Translations under genes and position numbers: made by a program
The notes under the pieces: generated by a model
Told to the model about the DNA's origin: nothing
Database searches by the model: none
What the model saw: only the letters and a program-made list of their open reading frames with translations
In this document: piece after piece, positions 43,901 through 52,900 of the stretch
Position numbering within the stretch: the stretch's first letter is position 1
Layout: every line of letters starts with the position of its first letter
Origin: Pieris napi
Taxonomy: Eukaryota; Arthropoda; Insecta; Lepidoptera; Pieridae
Assembly (NCBI RefSeq): GCF_905475465.1
Contig: NC_062250.1
Span: 7,090,501-7,154,500 of the forward strand
DNA: 64,000 bases
Reading direction: 5' to 3'

Positions 43901-46900
43901 TAATATATAGGAGCAGGCATGGCCTAGTGGCTACAGCGTGTGAATCTCATCCCTGAGGTCGTAGGTTCGATCCCCGGCTGTGCACCAATGGACTTTCTTT
44001 CTATGTGCGCATTTAACATAGATCGGTGAAGGAAAACATCGTGAGGAAACCGACATGTCTTAGACCCAAAAAGTCGACGGCGTGTGTCAGGCACAGGAGG
44101 CTGATCACCTTCTTGCCTATTAGATTTAAAAATGATCATGAAACAGATTCAGTAATCTGAGGCCCAGACCTAGAGAGGTTGTAGCGACTGACTATTTTTT
44201 ATAATTTTTTTATATGGCTATAAAACAGATATATCGCGTATTAATCTTAAAAATGCACATTTTATATCACTTTTATGTAAATCCCATCATAATACACTTG
44301 AAAAGTTTTTGCGACATCATTATGAATATAATAAATTTGTTTGCTTACAGTGGAGCGGCGTTCGGAGAATTACCAGCGTAAGTTTTCTCTTTCATTACTT
44401 CCCTAATAGAATGGGATAAATATACTTCTCGAAGGCTATAGAGAGGAATTGGAGCGCACTATTTTTGGGAACTTAACCCAGTTACAATTTGATTGATTAA
44501 TTCAGAAATATTCACTTTATTTCAACGGTTTTGTTTCAGTTATTCAATCATCGAATTTAAACCACCCATTATCGTTTACCAAATCGTTCAAAATATGCAA
44601 TTGAGATATTGTTTTATGAAAATTTCGGGTTTTTGATACTTTATAGACAGTAAATATTTTAAGGAAGGTATTTATTTGTTTATTGATTTAACATTTCTAT
44701 TTCGTAATTCTACTACTTATAATCTTCTATACTAGGTACTGACGCGATGTTGAGTGTGAGATTGTGTTTATTAAACAGATTCCGTATTTTGATTGGTCGA
44801 GAGTATCTTCCGTCAAAATCGGTTAGCACATTTATCATTGTAACTTTTTATACATTTAAATTACTAGTGGCCATCACTTAACCCAAATGTTATATTTGAT
44901 ATATTCCAGATGCATGCACGAGTACATGGACATATACTCAGAGATGTCCTCTTTGGAGACCGGCGAGCTCGTCAACTCGGCCTTCGGAGGACGTTACTGC
45001 GGCCCTATTCCTCCGCGACGCCGGGTGTCACTTCACCGCGCCGTCGCTCTCGCATTCTTCACCGACCATACATACACGCCATCTACTCTGTTTCACGGGA
45101 GCTATCGGTTCATCAACGCAAGTAAGTCCATATATAAAAGATAATTTATAAGTATTTCATTGTGATATTAATCTACATTACCATATCTTCTTCAATATGG
45201 TTATTATTATTATTAAAGCTTTATTTAATCCATACAACAATTGGTTAGTTTATATTCCTTAATATTAGTATTAGTTAAGTTAGTAAGTTTTAAACAAAAT
45301 TTAAGTTAGTTTTATTTTTAACTTTTTATGTCTAGTTTTTGTAAGGCCCCTTTTAGGGTAAACGCCTCCTCCATATTTTTCCATTTCTCTTTGTTTTGAG
45401 CAACATTCATCCAGTTTTCCCCCGCTAGTTCTACAATGTCATCTGTCCATCTTTTCCTTTGTCGTCCTATACATCTCTTTCCAGTAGGTCCAGTCCATTT
45501 CGTTATTTCTAGTGCCCATCTTTTATCCCGCTCAATATGGTTAACACACATTAAAATATACCCGTTCTCTCGGTTACGTTCTAATTTTACGTTATTATTA
45601 ATGTTAATATAAGTAAAAAATTAATGTAATTGAGACGTACAGATATATACGTTTAAAATATTGAATTATAATAATTAAAAATAACTTTTGTGTTCATGAA
45701 CATAGGATTAATTATATGATTAATTAACGTTTTCTACATTTTGTTTGTTCCAGCGGAATTCGAAGTGGGAACGCCCATACCGAACACGTTGTGCTCGTAC
45801 GTGATCGACGTGGGCAAACGCAAAACGGGGCTGCTGGTGTCTCCCACTTATCCCGGGATATACCCGAAGGACATCACATGCAACTACCAGTTCGTCGGAC
45901 AACCGGGACAGCGAATACGGCTCGAGTTTCGAGACTTCGATCTGTTTTTCGGCGGGCCACAGTGAGTTGAAGAATTATTTGTTTATGCCAAAGACTATGG
46001 TGCATCTTATGTAGTGCTTTCCTAAGGTGGGTTCGCAGTTTATGCACATTTTTTTTATCCGATATTATCGACATCTTTATATTTTCTCAGAGTGAGTAAA
46101 CAATGGCGATAAACACTTTATTCATTTACAGTTGGATTATGATTACATTTATTAATTATATGTATATGTAACTTATTTCGCGATTTTTTAAGAAAGATTG
46201 AGAATAAAACCAAATACAGCAAAACTCAATAACAATTTTATTTCGAATTAAAATATCAATTTAGGTACACAAACTATCTTGACGCCTACATATATACAAC
46301 TGTTTTAAAATTGCTTTAAATTTACCTTATAGCTGCCCATTCGATTGGGTGCGCGTATACGACGGTCCCGACAACACATCAGCAATCATAGGCACTTATT
46401 GCGGCCAGCAACGCAACCTGGTGCTGTACTCCAGCGACGAACGTCTCCTGGTCACTTTCTTTACGCTCCCACGAGCAGCCAACACACAGAACCGCGGGTT
46501 TAAGGGCATCTTTGAGTTTTCCGAAAGTTTTGTTAAATTAGGTAACGTATCATAACAAATATCGGCAGATAAGAGTCGTCGAAATATTACATGGACTGTA
46601 ATATTGTTTACTTAATATTCTTGAAATATTAAAAATAAACTGTAATATGAGATAAACTATGTATGTATAAGAACCTCATCTAAGCGTTATTAGCAGTATT
46701 GGCCTAGTGGCTTCAGTGCGTGACTCTGACCCGGCACCAATGGACTATCAGTGTACCTACCTATATGCGCATTTAACACTCGCTCATACGGCGAAGGAAA
46801 ACATCGTGAGGAATCTAGCGTGCCTTGGACCCGAAAGGTTGACGGTGTGTGTCAGGCACGGGTAAGGCCGATTACCTATTTCCTATTAGAATCACGGAAT

Positions 46901-49900
46901 AGATTCAGAAATTTGAAGCTCAGACCTAAAAGGGTTAGAGCACCACTGGGTCTTTTTTTCTTCTGAATGTCCTATTCAAATTATTCCTTAACACATCCTA
47001 CTGACATCCTATCTTCTCCCAGCTGGACGATTTTGATGACAATTTGTTTTTGAACTATGGATAACAAAATTAGTTCAATAGTAAAAGAAGTACCGATTCA
47101 ATAGAATAATTATTATAATAAGTAAAACCTTAACTTATGTAATGTAATAAATTTTCTTGAATTTCAGATTTTATAAGTAAACACGACGCTGAGCACATTA
47201 GGGGCTCGGAGTGTGATCAAAAAATTCTTAGTAAAAAGGAATCGTCTGGATTTGTGTACCATCCAAATTATCCATTCCCTTATATACAAAAAGTTGTTTG
47301 TAGGTAAGGAATTTTATAATACTAGTATATTACTATTTGATACTAAGTTATTTTAGTATTTAAATTTTCCGTAAACCCACTTGTCAGTGGCGTAACAATA
47401 GGGTGGCAGGTCTGGCAAAATGCCATGGATATTATTTTCTATGGATGAATACGAAGTCTCCAATACGCATTGGGCTAGTGTGGGGACTACAGACCATTCC
47501 CTCTCGCCTAAAGGCCGATTTACATTATCTTAGTTTTTAGGAGAGTGCTTTAGGATAGTACTTTAATTGAAACATGTAAACGCTACTTGCTTTAGTAAAC
47601 GCTACGCTAAAGAACTTGCCTTTCAAGTTGTACTAAAGCACTCTCCTAAACACTAAGATAATGTAAATCGGCCATAAGAGAGGAGGCCTATGGCTATTAG
47701 TGGGACATATACAACGTGTAATTGAGTACGCTGATAGTCTCGAAGTTTAGATATTAAAATTAAATGCGACGATTTTTATTGATATTCCCATCAAAAGAAT
47801 TTGCCACGGGCCCCAGATGGTATAGTTACGCCAATGCTTATCTCAAACAGACAGAATTAATAATGATACAAAATTTTCAGATATTTTATATATGGTATGC
47901 AAGACTCACAGAATCTCGAGCGAGTGCGGTTGGAATTTCAGAACTTTTCTATACCTAAAAACATCTCAAACCCCGAGTAAGTAATTTACTTCAAAAATCT
48001 AGTGTAAACTATTGTTTGACGTCTAAATTATTTTTGAATTATTGTTGTCGTGAATTGTATGGTTTTAGAGGACGGCGTTACTTTGTTTACACAAAGAAGA
48101 AACTATTTAAATAGTATTCAAGCACAGACATTTTGTTTTCTCGTTATTGCGCAACACATTTAAAATAAATTTATGTGTTAATAAATGTGTTGGTTAACTT
48201 CTAGTCTAGGGTTTTGGTTAATGTGTTATAATGCTTTATGAATAAAATGTGTAATAAATTATTTTACCATTCCTTTTAGCACTTGCTCTGATGGATATCT
48301 GAAGGTTTACCTTCGAGGCCAGGAAGCAACTGATTCCTATGACAAGCACGATGCAGAGCTATGTGGAGATGGGGACATAATACCTTCCTTTCCACCTCCG
48401 CTCCTTTCTGATGGCCCTCGGCTGGTCCTGGTCTTTAGCTCTGGAGAGCTGCAGGGCCGTGGCTTTAAGGCCAAATATACCTTTGAAACGGGTAAATATT
48501 ACTTCCGTAACTTAATGGTTGTTGTACCGCACATACCGTTGAACCCGGAATACCTAATTATTATTTTGGATTGGTATGGAGAGATGGCTGATATACTTAC
48601 ATGTAATGTAAAGTATGAAACATTAACTAATTTAATTTCTGATATGTCATCCAATGTACATCGTATTTTCTTCCACTGACGTTTTCTAATAAGAAATTAT
48701 ATGTAAGTTGTATTTAATTAATATTTTCGTTGACCCCGGAATACCTAATTATTATTTCGGATTGGTATGGAGAGATGGCTGGTAAAATCTTACATGTAAT
48801 GTAAAGTATGAAACATTAGCTAATTTAATTTCGGATATGTCATCCGATGTACATCGTATTTTCTTCCACTGATGTTTTCTAAATCTATATATATAAAAGA
48901 AAGTTGTGTTTGTTACAACACTTATAACTCGAGAACGGCTGGACCGATTGCCATGGTTTTTGATTTGTTGGATTTGTTTCCGTCCCGAATAGCAGAATAA
49001 GCAATAAAATATCGGATAAGTTATCGAATAACAACAAATAAATTAATTAATTTTACGAATGCAAAAACCATATGGTGCCATCTGTTGACAAAACTACGCA
49101 TCATTTTACGTCGAATTCGTGTCAGTTCAAGAAATTCCGATCTTGAGGTGAATGAGGAGATGCATAACCATGCTTTGATCCTGATCAAAAGATGTTGGAT
49201 ATCAGAAAGTGCTTAACATGCAGTATCGCCATATTGACGCTAGAGAGAAGATGCCTAATGTGTAAAACTGCCATTCTTCTTTCGCAATGGCAAGCAATAA
49301 AACATTTCTATATTTGCAAAAAAGTTGTATTAATGTAATACTTAACATTAATGAAATCCTAAAATAAGTTAAATTAAAGTAACAACGATACAATATAAGG
49401 TTGTAGGGCGGAACGAAGTTAGCCAGGTCAGCTAGTAATAAATTAAATGTAAGTTGTATTTCATTTATATTTTCAAATAATTAATCTGTTTAGAATACCG
49501 TGTCCCGGGCACCGCAGCGCCAGGTGGATTGTGCGCGTTTACATATCGTTCGGAAGCTAAAAAGAGAGGAGAGTTTAATTCCCCACGTTATCCATCTAAC
49601 TATCCCTCTTACACCAATTGCACGTATACGCTCGTCGCAACACCAAACGAACAAGTGACTGTTGTCTTCGATCACTTTAAAGTTAGAGCTGATGCTTGGA
49701 ATGCCACTGCTGGGTTATATGGGTAAGTTTAAAAGAATCCTAATCAGTATGAAAGTAGAAAATGCCTGTACTAGACCTCATTTAAGTTTCGTGATTTTTA
49801 TGTCAGACTAATTTGTTCGTAGCTCCCAAGATATGACTTAATTGTTTCATGTCAAGTAAAGATAGTACAATAGTTTGGAAAATCCAAAAGCGCACGCCTC

Positions 49901-52900
49901 ATAGCGGTCATTCAAATTTATTTTTTTTTACTTCTTACTACTTACTTAATATAATAAAAATATATATAGTGGCGCCATAACTCTAAGATCAGGAAAAAAA
50001 ATATACTAAAATAAATGTATATATAGATATACAAATACACAGTCGTATTTTAGTTTTTTACAAATTATAATTAAACGACAGTACTTAGAACGCTAATATT
50101 AACTAGGAATAAGCCCAGGGTATAACTTTATATAATAAGAAAAAAAAGTATTCTGGTACGATAACTTCTTCGACCAATTTCTCTGCCGCATACCTGGATC
50201 CATAAATACAGACTGACGGACGTCCAAGAATGATTGATTTTAATGTTATTATTTACTATGTTAAACAAAATTATTGTTCATAAAAAATACCATATGTGCT
50301 TGATAGATTATTTAACTCGATTTTAGTGCACTCATATTATCCTGTAAGTGTCATATTAGTGAGAAAAAAGTCATTCAAATTTCGAAAGACTGGGTTTTTT
50401 GACATGTCGAGAGTAGAGCACTGCGAGGCGTGCAATACAATTAATAAATTAAAATGACTTCATAATAAAGCAATAAGCATACAAAAAAATAGAAATAGAA
50501 ACACAAGTGTTATACCATTTACAATAAATACGTTAAAGATAGTCTTTGTATACAATTAAATAAAAAAATTCTCTTTTTAGGGGAGCAACTTGCAGCGAAG
50601 ATTGGGTAGAAGCCTGGTGGACGGGAAGGGAAGGTACAAGAGTGCCTTTAGGGCGATGGTGCGGTCTTGCCACGCCGGGACCTCTGCAATCCCCAAGGGG
50701 AGCTCTGGGGCTCCTAATTGCATTGCATACTGACTCGGAGGCTGTTGCATCTGGTTTTAAAGCAAGATATGTTTTTGAGGTGAGGTAAACTAGAAACTTT
50801 TTGTTGGATAATGTAATATACAATTTGTCACAATTTACTAAGATTTTTAATGATGAAAAATTATATAAATTTCCTTAAAGTTCTTTGAGAGTTTGAGAAA
50901 ACCGAGCTACCTTTCCACCCACCATTGCAACCAAAAAACGACGAAAACCTTAAAGCGAACCTTATTCTGAATAAAATACAAATTACAAAATGTTTTTTTC
51001 TTAGTTTATTATTTATGCCTTTAGGTTTTAGTTTTGGGTAGCTTGGATTTGAAAAATATATACTTAGTAGGTATTCAAATTTCAATGAAAATTTTGAATT
51101 TAACAACCTACCTCATTTTTAAAAGTAAATGAGTAAATAGGTGAGTTTTTTAAATTCTTTTATTAAAAAGAAATCTTACAGCCCGCTAAATCGATATTCG
51201 GAGACTGCGGCGGTAACGTATCCGGCTCTCCTTGGGGTGTAGTATCATCACCTCGTTACCCTCTCCCTTATGAAGCACCAGCAAGAGGAGCAGCATCGAG
51301 GGTCTGCAACTGGTTCATAACGGCTAAGCCTGGAAGACGTCTGCTGCTTAACTTCGATCACTTTGCCGTTGAAGGCCATCTCACTGGTGAGTTAGCGATC
51401 ATGATTGAAACCGATATGACTTTAGAGTAAGATTCAAAAACTAAGTCTTGACTCCGGTGCCTCAAAAATGTATAAGATTTTAACATACGGGAGACATTGT
51501 TCACGCTAAGTCCCGTTTCTGAATCATACTTTTATATAAACTACCTTTTGTTTTACGCAAGTAACTCTTTAATAGATTCAAATGCGAAATTTATTCATAG
51601 TTGGTAGTTGTGTGTGAGGAAATGTTCCTGCTAATTTGCATATAATCGGCTCGTTTCTTGTACCGAAATCTATTAAAGAAAAATTTATTTATTTTTGGAA
51701 GGTATTGCTTGATCTTAATAGTAACAACATCGACTGACGTACAAGAAATGCTCAATGAACACACTTTTCACGTGATAATGCCTCTGTCTCGTACAAAAAC
51801 ATTAAATTGAATGCAGTTAGTCAATATCCTAAGCATTACAAAAATAGAATTCATTTACAATATATTTTATAAATGTATAATTGAGAATAACGAACACCGT
51901 TTCAGAACGCGGTTGCCCCGCAGCAGTTCTTCGACTCTGGTATGAAAGTCCAGGACCTCCATTGGAGTTGTGTGGTGAAAAGGCACCTGGTGATCGGTGG
52001 CAGTATCTCTCTTCTTCCAACTCCATCAGGCTTTCGTATGTTTATCCCTTTACTTTTCTTCAGTACCGAATTCCAAAACATGAATTTACTATCAATCTGA
52101 TCTGAATTATTAACGACTACAAAATTATTTACAAAAAGTTTACATGAAATATGCAAGACTAGCTTGTATTTTGTTAGTTCTTAGTAGTTATTTTGTAAGC
52201 TATCATCAATAACTACCTGAAATTATGTGATGCTTTACGTAGACCGGTAGATAGATAGATAGAGATTTTATTGGATTCAGGTCTATATTAAAAAATACTG
52301 AAAATAAATTTCAGGTTTATAATAGCGGACAAGTCGGTAGGAGCTGCGGGTTGGCGGGCTGTATGGACGGAAGTGACAGTAGGTGTAGGTGAAGAGTGTC
52401 CCGAAGCGTGTGGCGGCGCGTGTCTCCCTCCTGGAGCTCTGTGCTCTGGTCTCCCACACTGCGCAGGACAGCGCAAGTCTCCACGATGTTAGTATGTTTG
52501 CACATTTACACATACACACTAGGCGCGAAGTAGTCGAGAGGGTACATTCATGGGTCTATCGTACACATGGCAGCGTCAATTGCCCGTCGCATAGCATGCA
52601 ATTAAAACCATTATGGTTTTAATGATTGTAAGACTATTTACTAATAATTTAAAGATTTCATGTTCTTTATGCGATAGTTTATTCACACACTTACAACCTT
52701 TAAGATTAAGGATAACCTTTACCTTAACTTTTAATAGAACATCAATTTCATTAACTCTTAGACCAAATCTAAAATTTTGTATAAATTACACAATTTTTTT
52801 AAATATATAATTTTTAATTCAACAATTAAAATGGTTGAATTAATACAATTCATACGTTGTAGCTTAGAATTTATATTTTAGATTTCCTAATATGGTATCC

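Noticed and set aside
47303..48280. Joining exon 7 directly to exon 9 of the CUB gene
   Set aside because: The phases match, but CUB3 would lack its central strands. The 96-nt exon at 47881-47976 restores them in frame with good splice sites.
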